Below, one piece after another: positions 44,571 to 52,168 of a DNA stretch of 64,000 nt. Both the position numbers and the translations under genes were made by a program. The DNA is taken from NCBI GenBank assembly GCA_020852815.1, contig JADZAN010000046.1:1-64000 (forward strand), written 5' to 3'. Below the pieces are notes generated by a model, which worked only from the letters and a program-made list of their open reading frames with translations, ran no database searches and was not told the origin of the DNA. This DNA comes from Gemmatimonadaceae bacterium. GTDB lineage: Bacteria; Gemmatimonadota; Gemmatimonadetes; Gemmatimonadales; Gemmatimonadaceae. The stretch's first letter is position 1. Each line of letters starts with the position of its first letter.

Positions 44571-46234
44571 CCCTCGCCCCTACGCACGGCGTGCAGCGTC
44601 ACGCGCGACCCGGCGTGCCGGCGTTGCGCCGCGCGGGCGCGACGCGACGCCTGGGCGCAATGGCCGCACTCGCGCTCCTGGGGGCGTGCGGCGGGGGCGC
44701 GGCGAGTGACCGGGACAGTGGCGCCAGCGGGTCGAGCGTCGCCAGCAGCGGCGGGACGCTTCGCATCCCGATCATCAACGACCCGATCCTCGATCCCGTC
44801 ATCGCGCCGGACATCGGGTCGGTGATGGTCAACAAGGTCCTCTTTCCCGGGCTGGTACGCCCCGACGAGGAGCTGCGCCCCGCCCCCGACCTCGCGCTGA
44901 GCTGGACCACGAGCGACGACGGCCTAACGACGACATTCAAGCTTCGCCCCGGCGTCACCTGGCACGACGGCAAGCCGTTCACCGCCGACGACGTCAAGTT
45001 CACCTTCGACCAGATCCTCGACCTGTCGTCGGGGTCACGGCTGCGGTCGGACTTCGCGGCGCTCGCCGGCGTCGAGGTTCTCGACTCGCTCACCGTCACC
45101 TTTCGCTTCAAGGCGCCGTTCGCGCCGTTCCTCACCCTGCTTGGCTACAACGCCGGGATCCTCCCCAAACACCTGCTGCAGGGGCGGCCGCTGAGCGCAT
45201 CGACCGACTTCAACCGGCGCCACCCGGTGGGGACCGGACCGTTCAAGGTCGCGAGTATCGCCCCCGGCGCCTCGATCACGATGGTACGCAACCCGACGTA
45301 CTACGGTGACACCCCGCGGCTCGATCGCATCGTCTTCAAGGTCGTGCCCGACCTCAACGCGCAGGTGGCGCAGCTGCGCGCCGGGGAACTCGACATCATC
45401 ACGCTGGAGCCGGCCAACCTCGCCAGCGTCCAGGGCGTGCGCGGCGTCGACGTCCTGCAGGTCCCGGTCGTGCAGCACTACTACGTTGGCTTCAACGTGG
45501 CCCGGGCGCGCTTTCGCTCGCCGCAGCTGCGCCGAGCGCTGGCGATGTCGGTGAACCGCGACGCGATCATCAAGGGGGTGCTGCGCGGCTATGGCGACCT
45601 GGCGCGCGGGACAATCCCCGTCGCGCTCAAGGACTACTTCAGCGACTCGGTCGCCCCGCTCCCGTTCAATCCCGATTCGGCGACGGCGCTCTTTGCAGCT
45701 GCCGGCTGGCGCCGCGGCGCCGACGGGATGCTGCGCGACGCGTCGGGTGCCCCGTTCGCCTTCGAGTTGCTCCTGGACAAGGGGAACCCGACGCGCGAGC
45801 AGACCGCGCTCGCCGTGCAGCAGGACCTGCGCAAGGCGGGGATCGACGTCACGCTGCGCACCATGGAGTTTGCCGCGCTCGTGCGCGATCGCATCCTCCC
45901 CGGCACCTTCGACGCCATCCTCACCTGGTGGACGACGCCGCCCGACCCCGACCAGTACGCCTTCTATTACACGGGGCAGGACAACAACAACGTCCACTGG
46001 TCCAACCGCCGCGCCGACTCGCTCCTCGCGCTCGGGCGCTCCACGCTCGACACCGCGGCTCGGCGCGCGGTCTACCGCGCCTTCCAGTCGCTGGAGACCG
46101 TCGACCCGCCAGTCCTCGTCCTGTTCTATCCGCGCGAGATCCAGGCGGTCTCGTCGCGGCTGCAAGGGCTCCCGACGCTCGGCATTCGCGATGCGCTCCG
46201 CCACAGCGAGCGCTTCGCGATGCGCGCCCAGTAA
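44567..46234 (+). CDS. Peptide/nickel ABC transporter substrate-binding lipoprotein (DppA/OppA-like)
   Basis: Family 5 solute-binding protein that delivers oligopeptides or similar substrates to inner-membrane permeases. The signal ends LALLGAC, a lipobox. Family signatures: FKLRPGVTWHDGKPFTADDV, HPVGTGPFKVASIAPG and RALAMSVNRDAIIKGVLRG. At 555 residues it is full length. Starts at GTG 44567, overlapping the M28 stop by 4 bases. Two permease genes follow, but no ATPase genes (DppD, DppF) do. Co-location with M28 and an amidase suggests peptide or amide uptake. Confidence 0.92.
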   Translation: MTLAPTHGVQRHARPGVPALRRAGATRRLGAMAALALLGACGGGAASDRDSGASGSSVASSGGTLRIPIINDPILDPVIAPDIGSVMVNKVLFPGLVRPDEELRPAPDLALSWTTSDDGLTTTFKLRPGVTWHDGKPFTADDVKFTFDQILDLSSGSRLRSDFAALAGVEVLDSLTVTFRFKAPFAPFLTLLGYNAGILPKHLLQGRPLSASTDFNRRHPVGTGPFKVASIAPGASITMVRNPTYYGDTPRLDRIVFKVVPDLNAQVAQLRAGELDIITLEPANLASVQGVRGVDVLQVPVVQHYYVGFNVARARFRSPQLRRALAMSVNRDAIIKGVLRGYGDLARGTIPVALKDYFSDSVAPLPFNPDSATALFAAAGWRRGADGMLRDASGAPFAFELLLDKGNPTREQTALAVQQDLRKAGIDVTLRTMEFAALVRDRILPGTFDAILTWWTTPPDPDQYAFYYTGQDNNNVHWSNRRADSLLALGRSTLDTAARRAVYRAFQSLETVDPPVLVLFYPREIQAVSSRLQGLPTLGIRDALRHSERFAMRAQ

Positions 46235-46243
46235 CCCGGGGCA

Positions 46244-47194
46244 ATGGTCGCCTTCCTCCTGCGACGCCTCGCACACGCGCTCCTCGTCCTGTTCGTCGTC
46301 GCCACGGTGACGTTCGGCATCGTGCACGCCGCACCTGGCGGCCCCTCGCTCCTCGCCGACCCCAAACTGAGCGTTGCAGAGCGCGCCGCCATCGCGGCGC
46401 GACTGGGCGTCGACCGACCGCTCCCCGAGCAGTACCTGCGCTGGCTGGGCGCGCTCGCCCGCGGTGATCTGGGCAATTCGTTCCTCTACGAAACGAGTAC
46501 GCTCTCCACCATTGGCGACCGTCTCCCCACCACGCTTCTCCTGGCCGGCGCGGCGCTCCTGGTCACGGTGCTCGTGGCGGTCCCGGTCGGGGCGGCGAGC
46601 GCGGCGCGCCCCGGGGGGTGGATCGACCGCGTGGGGAGCGTCTTCGCCATCAGCGCCATCTCCATCCCCGTCTTCTGGCTGGGGATCGTTGGGATCCTCC
46701 TCTTCGCCGTCCACTGGGGCCTCCTCCCGGCGGGCGGCGCCGAGACGGTTGGCGGCGACGGGTCGCTCGCCGATCGCCTGCAGCACCTGGTCCTCCCCAC
46801 GCTCGTGCTGTCGGCGGCCGGCACGGCGGAGTTGATGCGCTACACGCGCGCCAGCGCCCGGCGCCAGCTCGCGCGACCGTTCGTGCGCACCGCGCGCGCC
46901 AAGGGCGTGGGCGAGCGCGCGGTGCGCTGGCGCCACGCGATGCGCAACGCCCTCATCCCGGTGGTCACGGTGCTGGGTTTGCAGCTGCCGAGGCTGGTCG
47001 GCGGGGCCGCCATCACCGAGACCGTCTTTGCCTGGCCCGGCATGGGACGGTTGGGGATCGAGGCGGCGCTGGCACGCGACTATCCGCTGGTCATGGCCAT
47101 CACGCTCGTCGTCTCCGGCGGGGTCCTCCTCGCCTCGCTCCTCGTCGACCTCGCCTATCTCGTGCTCGACCCCCGCATCCGCCTGGAGGCATAG
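46244..47194 (+). CDS. ABC transporter permease, DppB-like
   Basis: Inner-membrane permease with about six helices and BPD_transp_1 fold. AFLLRRLAHALLVLFVVATV starts it; GDLGNSFLYETSTLSTIGDR and the EAA-type loop RTARAKGVGERAVRWRHAMR contact the ATPase; VVTVLGLQLPRLVGGAAITE and FAWPGMGRLG are typical of DppB. ATG 46244 lies 9 bases after the SBP stop, so the genes share a message. At 316 residues it is normal. Confidence 0.95.
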   Translation: MVAFLLRRLAHALLVLFVVATVTFGIVHAAPGGPSLLADPKLSVAERAAIAARLGVDRPLPEQYLRWLGALARGDLGNSFLYETSTLSTIGDRLPTTLLLAGAALLVTVLVAVPVGAASAARPGGWIDRVGSVFAISAISIPVFWLGIVGILLFAVHWGLLPAGGAETVGGDGSLADRLQHLVLPTLVLSAAGTAELMRYTRASARRQLARPFVRTARAKGVGERAVRWRHAMRNALIPVVTVLGLQLPRLVGGAAITETVFAWPGMGRLGIEAALARDYPLVMAITLVVSGGVLLASLLVDLAYLVLDPRIRLEA

Positions 47195-47225
47195 CGGTGC
47201 GCCGACCCCTTGCCGGCACCGCGCC

Positions 47226-48029
47226 ATGACTCCGCGCCGACGCGTGCAGCTGACGGTGGTGGTCATCGCCCTGCTCGTCCTCGCGGCGCTGGCGGGGCCG
47301 CTCGTGTACCGCACAGACCCCGATGCGCTCGACTTCGGCGGTGCGGCTGCCCCTCCCGGCGCCGGCCATCCGCTGGGAACCGACGAGAGCGGGCGCGACG
47401 TGCTGGCGCGCCTCCTCGTGGGCGCACGCGTCTCGCTCGCCGCCGGTGCGGCGGCGATGCTCCTCTCGGTCGCGCTCGGAACGCTGGTCGGCTCGTGTGC
47501 CGCCATGTCCGGCCCGCGGACCGACAGCGTCCTCATGCGCTTCACCGACGCCGCGCTGGCCATTCCCGCCATCTTCGTCGTGATCACCGTGCTCACCTTC
47601 GTGGGGCCATCGGTCCCCACGCTGGTGATCGCCATCGGCGTCACGTCGTGGATGGGGCTCGCGCGCCTGGTGCGCGGCGAACTGCTCGCGCTCAAGCACC
47701 AGGACTTCGTGGAAGCCGCCGTGGCGCTGGGCGAGCGCCCCGTGCGCCGCTTCGTGCGCCACCTCCTCCCGCACCTGTGGCCCACCATCCTGGTGAACGC
47801 CACGTTAGGCATGGGAAGCGCGCTGCTCACCGAGTCGGCGCTTTCCTTCCTTGGGCTCGGCGTGCAGCCGCCAGCCGCCAGCTGGGGGAACATGCTCAGC
47901 AGTGCCCAGACCTCGATGTTCAGCGCCCCCTGGCTCGCCGTGATCCCGGGATTGCTCATCCTCCTCGCGGTGGCCTCCATCAACGTCCTGGGCGACGCGC
48001 TGCGCGACGCCCTCCACGCCGGCGAGTGA
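47226..48029 (+). CDS. ABC transporter permease, DppC-like
   Basis: Second permease subunit. HPLGTDESGRDVLARLLVGA is the DppC N-terminal signature; ALKHQDFVEAAVALGERPVR is the EAA loop, and SALSFLGLGVQPPAASWGNM closes the family pattern. Five or six helices are seen. ATG 47226 is chosen to fit the family start; the gap after dppB is 31 bases. At 267 residues it is slightly shorter than DppC because the N-terminal cytoplasmic stretch is small. ATPase genes would normally follow but an amidase is next. Confidence 0.94.
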   Translation: MTPRRRVQLTVVVIALLVLAALAGPLVYRTDPDALDFGGAAAPPGAGHPLGTDESGRDVLARLLVGARVSLAAGAAAMLLSVALGTLVGSCAAMSGPRTDSVLMRFTDAALAIPAIFVVITVLTFVGPSVPTLVIAIGVTSWMGLARLVRGELLALKHQDFVEAAVALGERPVRRFVRHLLPHLWPTILVNATLGMGSALLTESALSFLGLGVQPPAASWGNMLSSAQTSMFSAPWLAVIPGLLILLAVASINVLGDALRDALHAGE

Positions 48030-48049
48030 GCCGGAGCGACCGGCCAATC

Positions 48050-49642
48050 ATGACGTCGAGTTTTCCCCTGCCGCACCCTTCCCTGCTGCTCGCGCTCGCC
48101 TTCCCCCTCGTGGCGCGCGCCCAGGCCGCGCCGCCGCCAGCCGCAACGCGCTCGGCGCCGCCCTTCGTCATCGAGGAAGCTACCATTGCCGACGTCCACG
48201 CCGCCATGCAGCGCGGCGCCCTCACCTGCCGCGACCTCGTGGCCGGCTACCTGCGGCGCATCGAGGCGTACGACCGCAACGGCCCCGGCATCAACGCCCT
48301 CATCGTCGTCAACCCGCAGGCGCTCGCCACCGCCGACTCGCTCGACCGGCGCTATCAGCGCAACGGGTTCGTGGGGGCGCTGCACTGCATTCCCGTCATC
48401 GTGAAGGACAACTTCGAGACGGTCGACCTCCCCACCAGCGCCGGGACGCTCGCCCTCAAGGGGTGGCAGCCCACGCGCGATGCCTTCCAGGTGCAACGCA
48501 TCCGCGCCGCCGGCGCCATCGTCCTCGCCAAGGCCAACATGGCGGAGCTGGCCTTCTCCCCTAACGAGACCGTCTCCTCGATCCTGGCCGGCTACACGCG
48601 CAATCCCTACTCGCTCGATCGCGTCACCGCCGGCTCCAGCGGCGGGACGGCGGCCGCCGTGGCGGCGTCGTTCGGCACCGTGGGACTGGGGAGCGACACC
48701 GGCAACTCGATCCGCGGCCCCTCCGCGCACCAGGCGCTCGTCGGGATCCGCTCGACCATGGGGCTCACCTCGCGCACCGGCGTCGTCCCCCTCTTCGACT
48801 CGCAGGATATTGCCGGCCCCATGGCGCGCACTGTCGCCGACGCCGCCGCCGTCTTCCAGGTGGTCGCCGGGGAGGATCCGCTCGACCCCGTCACCGCCGC
48901 CGCACGCGCTCGTGTCATCCCTCGTTATGCAGACTCGCTCCGCGCCGATGGGCTGCGCGGCGCGCGCATCGGCGTCCTCCACGCCGCCTACGATACCCCA
49001 ACGCTCGACAGCGAGGTGCAGGCGGTCTTCCAGCGCGCCCTCGCCGACCTCGCACGACTCGGCGCCACCATCGTCGACCCGGTCGCCATTCCCGCCCTCG
49101 ACTCCATCCGCCGGCTGCAATCCGGCGCCTGCTCGCCCTTCCGGTACGACTTCGACCGCTACATGGCGCGCGTTGCCGACTCGCACCCCCCGGTGAGCAC
49201 CGTCGACGAGATCCTCAAGTCGGGGCGCTACCACCCCTCCATCCAGGCGCGCCTCGAGGCCGCGGTGCGCGTCACCGAGTCGCCGGCCGAAAGCCCGGGG
49301 TGCCAGGCGCGCGAGCGGTATCGCGAGGCGCTGCGTCTCGCCCTGCGACAGCTCATGGACTCGCTCAAGCTCGACGCCGTCGCCTACCCCACGTGGAGCA
49401 ACCCGCCCCGCCTCATCGGCGACCTCAACACACCGGGGGGCGACAACTCGCAGGTCTTCTCTCCCGCCACCGGCTTCCCCGCCATCACCGTCCCCATGGG
49501 CTACACCCGCGCCACCCTCCCCGCCGGGCTGCAGCTCCTCGCCCGCCCGTTTGCGGAAGGGACGCTCTTCCGCCTGGCGTTCGCCTACGAGCAGGGCACG
49601 CACCATCGCCACCCTCCCGCCACCGTCCCCCCGCTTCGATAG
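48050..49642 (+). CDS. Amidase-signature family hydrolase, exported
   Basis: Ser-cisSer-Lys hydrolase that cleaves amide bonds. The catalytic Lys is in PVIVKDNFETVDLPTSAG, the cis-Ser in TAGSSGGTAAAVAAS and the nucleophile in GSDTGNSIRGPSAHQALVG; all three residues are present. Unlike GatA, it has a Sec-type signal peptide (LLLALAFPLVARAQA), so it works outside the cytoplasm. ATG 48050 lies 20 bases after the permease stop. It is probably part of the peptide-uptake operon, releasing ammonia or amino acids from amidated substrates. Substrate is unknown; a peptide amidase is a reasonable guess. Confidence 0.88.
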   Translation: MTSSFPLPHPSLLLALAFPLVARAQAAPPPAATRSAPPFVIEEATIADVHAAMQRGALTCRDLVAGYLRRIEAYDRNGPGINALIVVNPQALATADSLDRRYQRNGFVGALHCIPVIVKDNFETVDLPTSAGTLALKGWQPTRDAFQVQRIRAAGAIVLAKANMAELAFSPNETVSSILAGYTRNPYSLDRVTAGSSGGTAAAVAASFGTVGLGSDTGNSIRGPSAHQALVGIRSTMGLTSRTGVVPLFDSQDIAGPMARTVADAAAVFQVVAGEDPLDPVTAAARARVIPRYADSLRADGLRGARIGVLHAAYDTPTLDSEVQAVFQRALADLARLGATIVDPVAIPALDSIRRLQSGACSPFRYDFDRYMARVADSHPPVSTVDEILKSGRYHPSIQARLEAAVRVTESPAESPGCQARERYREALRLALRQLMDSLKLDAVAYPTWSNPPRLIGDLNTPGGDNSQVFSPATGFPAITVPMGYTRATLPAGLQLLARPFAEGTLFRLAFAYEQGTHHRHPPATVPPLR

Positions 49643-49705
49643 CCCCCACGTCGCACTGGGCGCTCCCCACTTCGGAGTCGCGCTCGCCGGCACATATTTC
49701 GGCGC

Positions 49706-50788
49706 ATGTCCATCGTCCCGATTCACGGTCACGACGCGCTTCGCGCGCGCCTTTCCGATGCGCTGGCCAAGGGGCTTCTCCCCCAGAGCCTCCTCCTGCA
49801 CGGAGCCGGCGGGATCGGGAAGCAGCGCCTGGCCCTCTGGCTCGCGCAGACGCTGCTGTGCGAAGGGGCCATCTCGCCATGCGGACAGTGCCGGCACTGC
49901 CGCTACGTCCTCGACCTCACGCACCCCGACCTGATCTGGGTCTTCCCGCGCCCGAAGCTCAAGGACGCCGACCCGTCGCTCGCCGACATCAGGCAGGACC
50001 TCAGCGAGGGCGTGCAGGAGCGGGCGGCGGCAGACGGGCTCTATGCACCGCCGCCGGGAAGCGACGCCATCTTCGTCGCCACGTCGCGGCTCCTGGTCCA
50101 GATGGCCGCCGTCACCCCCGCCATGGCTCGGCGCAAGGTCATCATCGTCGGCGAGGCCGACCGCATGTCGCCGCCACAGGAGAACGCCGAGGCGCCCGCG
50201 GCCAACGCCTTCCTCAAGCTCCTTGAAGAGCCGCCGGCGGATACCAACATCATCCTCACCTCCAGCGCGCCGGGGGCCCTCCTTCCGACCATTCGATCGC
50301 GCGTTGTCGCGGTCCGCGTCGCTCCCCTCGCCGATTCGGCCATTCGGCAGTGGCTCGCCGAGCCACCGGTCAAGGAGGCGCTGGACAAGGCGAAGCTCCC
50401 CGCCAACGTCGATGAACGCGTCCGTCTGGCCGGCGGCGCTCCCGGGCGACTCCTCGCCGCCCAGGAGACCAGCGCCGCCAGCGAGGCCGCGCGGCGGATC
50501 CTGGAGGTAGCCGCCAGCGGCGACAAGAGCCGCGCCTTCAAGCTGGCGCTTGCCCAGGGGAGCGCCGGCGCCCGCGGCACCTTCACCGACATCCTCGAAG
50601 CGCTGAGCGTCGCCCTGCACGACCGCGCCCGCCAAGCCGTCCAGCGCGCCGACGAACGCACCGCCCGCAACGCTGCCCGCGCCATGTCGCTGGTGGAAGA
50701 GTCGAAGCTGATGGCCGGCGGCAACGTGAACCCGCAGCTCATCACCACCACCCTGCTCGCCGACCTGACCCGCATCCTGAACGCCTAA
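49706..50788 (+). CDS. holB: DNA polymerase III delta' subunit
   Basis: Clamp-loader subunit of the replicative polymerase. LLLHGAGGIGKQRLALWLAQ is the P-loop-like motif; CGQCRHCRY is the zinc-binding cluster; NAFLKLLEEPPADTNIILTS, then TIRSRV (sensor and arginine finger) is diagnostic of delta'/DnaX-like AAA+ proteins. At 360 residues it is normal. A GCGG-type element precedes ATG 49706. The stop codon lies in a CGTTAGGC octamer (minus orientation, 50783-50790). Tmk, which often precedes holB, is not nearby. Confidence 0.9.
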   Translation: MSIVPIHGHDALRARLSDALAKGLLPQSLLLHGAGGIGKQRLALWLAQTLLCEGAISPCGQCRHCRYVLDLTHPDLIWVFPRPKLKDADPSLADIRQDLSEGVQERAAADGLYAPPPGSDAIFVATSRLLVQMAAVTPAMARRKVIIVGEADRMSPPQENAEAPAANAFLKLLEEPPADTNIILTSSAPGALLPTIRSRVVAVRVAPLADSAIRQWLAEPPVKEALDKAKLPANVDERVRLAGGAPGRLLAAQETSAASEAARRILEVAASGDKSRAFKLALAQGSAGARGTFTDILEALSVALHDRARQAVQRADERTARNAARAMSLVEESKLMAGGNVNPQLITTTLLADLTRILNA

Positions 50789-50829
50789 CGCCAGCCCCAC
50801 AGCTCTCCCCCCCCTCACCCGCGCCCAAT

Positions 50830-50886
50830 CTCGTCTTCTCGTCCCCAGCCTTCGCTGGGGCAGGCCTCTCGTCCTCTCGTCTTCTC
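50830..50886. repeat. Dispersed purine-rich repeat (copy 5), abutting moaC
   Basis: Minus-strand copy of the family: TCTCGTCTTC units flank the hairpin CCCCAGCC-TTCG-CTGGGG, the same core as at 1-50. It ends directly against the ATG of moaC and so occupies the place of its ribosome-binding site. It may also end the holB transcript. Confidence 0.85.
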
Positions 50887-51363
50887 ATGAAGAGTCTGAC
50901 TCACATCGACACCGCCGGCGCCGCCCGAATGGTCGACATCTCCGCCAAGCCGCCGACGCTCCGAATGGCCCGCGCCCGCGGCGCGATCACGATGCGCCCC
51001 GAAACGCTGACCGCCATCCGCGAGAACCAGATCGCCAAGGGTGATGTGCTCGCCGTGGCGCGGATCGCCGGGATCATGGGGGCCAAGAGGACCTCCGAAC
51101 TGGTTCCGCTCTGCCACCCGATCGCCTTGTCCGACATCCAGTTACAGCTATCACTTGACGAAGAACTTCCGGGCGTGTGGGTCGAGGCGACCGCGAAAAC
51201 GAGCGGTTCCACCGGCGTCGAGATGGAGGCGATCGTGGCCGTAAGTGTGAGCTTGGTCACGCTTTACGACATGGCCAAGGGGGTGGATAAGGGGATGGTG
51301 ATCGGTCAGATTTCCCTCATCGAAAAGCGCGGCGGGAAGAGCGGGGACTGGGTAAGGACTTAA
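50887..51363 (+). CDS. moaC: Cyclic pyranopterin monophosphate synthase
   Basis: Second step of molybdenum cofactor synthesis, acting on the product of MoaA. The N-terminus matches MoaC (SLTHIDTAGAARMVDISAKP), followed by KGDVLAVARIAGIMGAKRTS, then LVPLCHPIALSD and the C-terminal YDMAKGVDKGM, which contains catalytic residues. The 158-residue length is normal, so ATG 50887 is right; yet the upstream 20 bases are pyrimidine-rich repeat without Shine-Dalgarno. A patch around 51139-51175 uses rare codons (TTA, CTA, TCA, CTT), unlike its neighbours. No other moa gene is near. Confidence 0.96.
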   Translation: MKSLTHIDTAGAARMVDISAKPPTLRMARARGAITMRPETLTAIRENQIAKGDVLAVARIAGIMGAKRTSELVPLCHPIALSDIQLQLSLDEELPGVWVEATAKTSGSTGVEMEAIVAVSVSLVTLYDMAKGVDKGMVIGQISLIEKRGGKSGDWVRT

Positions 51364-51448
51364 GGCCCCCGCCGCTTTCATCAGGCGCCGGTCATCCGAC
51401 TGCTCGTGGGGTTTAGGACAAACCGGCTGACGATAGAGGACGGCATAC

Positions 51449-52141
51449 ATGCAGGATCTCAGCAAGTCGTACGTGCACCGCGGCGACGCGGAGCGACGAA
51501 AGCGGAGAGTCCGAGGGGCGATCATGCTGGTGGGAGTCATCACCGCCGGCACCATGGCCGCCCGGAATTGGGAGCCCGCTGAAGCCACCGCGACCCCGCT
51601 CCGGCGCACCCTGGCCGATCGCGCCGAGGTCCAGCGACTCCAGCGCCAGATCGAGGAGGCGCGCGGGGACCTGCGACTCGCCACGGCCCAGCTCGAGCGC
51701 TGGAACCGCATCTTCCATTACTCGCACAAGTTCCGGATTCCGGCCGACATGGCCGGCGCCGTGTACGATGCCGCCATTGCCGAGCGCATCGACCCCGAAC
51801 TCGCCTTCCCGCTGGTCAAGCTGGAGAGCGACTTCAAGGAGTCGGCGCTGAGTGAAGTGGGGGCCATCGGCCTCACGCAGCTCATGCTGGCGACGGCCAA
51901 GTACTACGACCCGACGCTCACGCGCGCGCGCCTGCACGATCGGAACACCAACCTTCACATCGGCTTCCGCTATCTCCGCGACCTGATCCGGGAGCAGCGG
52001 GGCGACATCCAGATGGCGCTCCTGGCCTACAACCGCGGCCCGGCGGCGGTCGAGGTGGCGAAGGAACTCGACCTGGACGCGTCCAACGGCTACGACCGCA
52101 TCGTCCTGAAGGGATACCGCGGCAAGGGGATTCTCGACTGA
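51449..52141 (+). CDS. Membrane-anchored lytic transglycosylase (SLT domain)
   Basis: Cleaves peptidoglycan glycan strands. A short basic N-terminus and one hydrophobic segment (AIMLVGVITAGTMAA, residues 24-38) anchor it, a coiled coil follows (about 58-85), and then the SLT domain: VKLESDFKESALSEVGAIGL, with catalytic Glu 126, then TQLMLATAKYYDPT and LAYNRGPAAVEVA. At 230 residues it is a compact single-domain form. ATG 51449 is the first Met of the frame with acceptable spacing. It may be co-transcribed with moaC across 85 bases. It is convergent with a larger LysM transglycosylase, a second enzyme of the same activity. Confidence 0.88.
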   Translation: MQDLSKSYVHRGDAERRKRRVRGAIMLVGVITAGTMAARNWEPAEATATPLRRTLADRAEVQRLQRQIEEARGDLRLATAQLERWNRIFHYSHKFRIPADMAGAVYDAAIAERIDPELAFPLVKLESDFKESALSEVGAIGLTQLMLATAKYYDPTLTRARLHDRNTNLHIGFRYLRDLIREQRGDIQMALLAYNRGPAAVEVAKELDLDASNGYDRIVLKGYRGKGILD

Positions 52142-52168
52142 CAGAACTCGGTAGCCGTAGCGCCACGA

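Noticed and set aside
45035-50818. A 1,900-codon open frame on the minus strand
   Set aside because: It runs antisense to well-supported ABC transporter, amidase and holB genes; GC-rich codon bias of the real genes keeps the opposite frame open. Its translation is Arg/Gly/Asp-rich without motifs.
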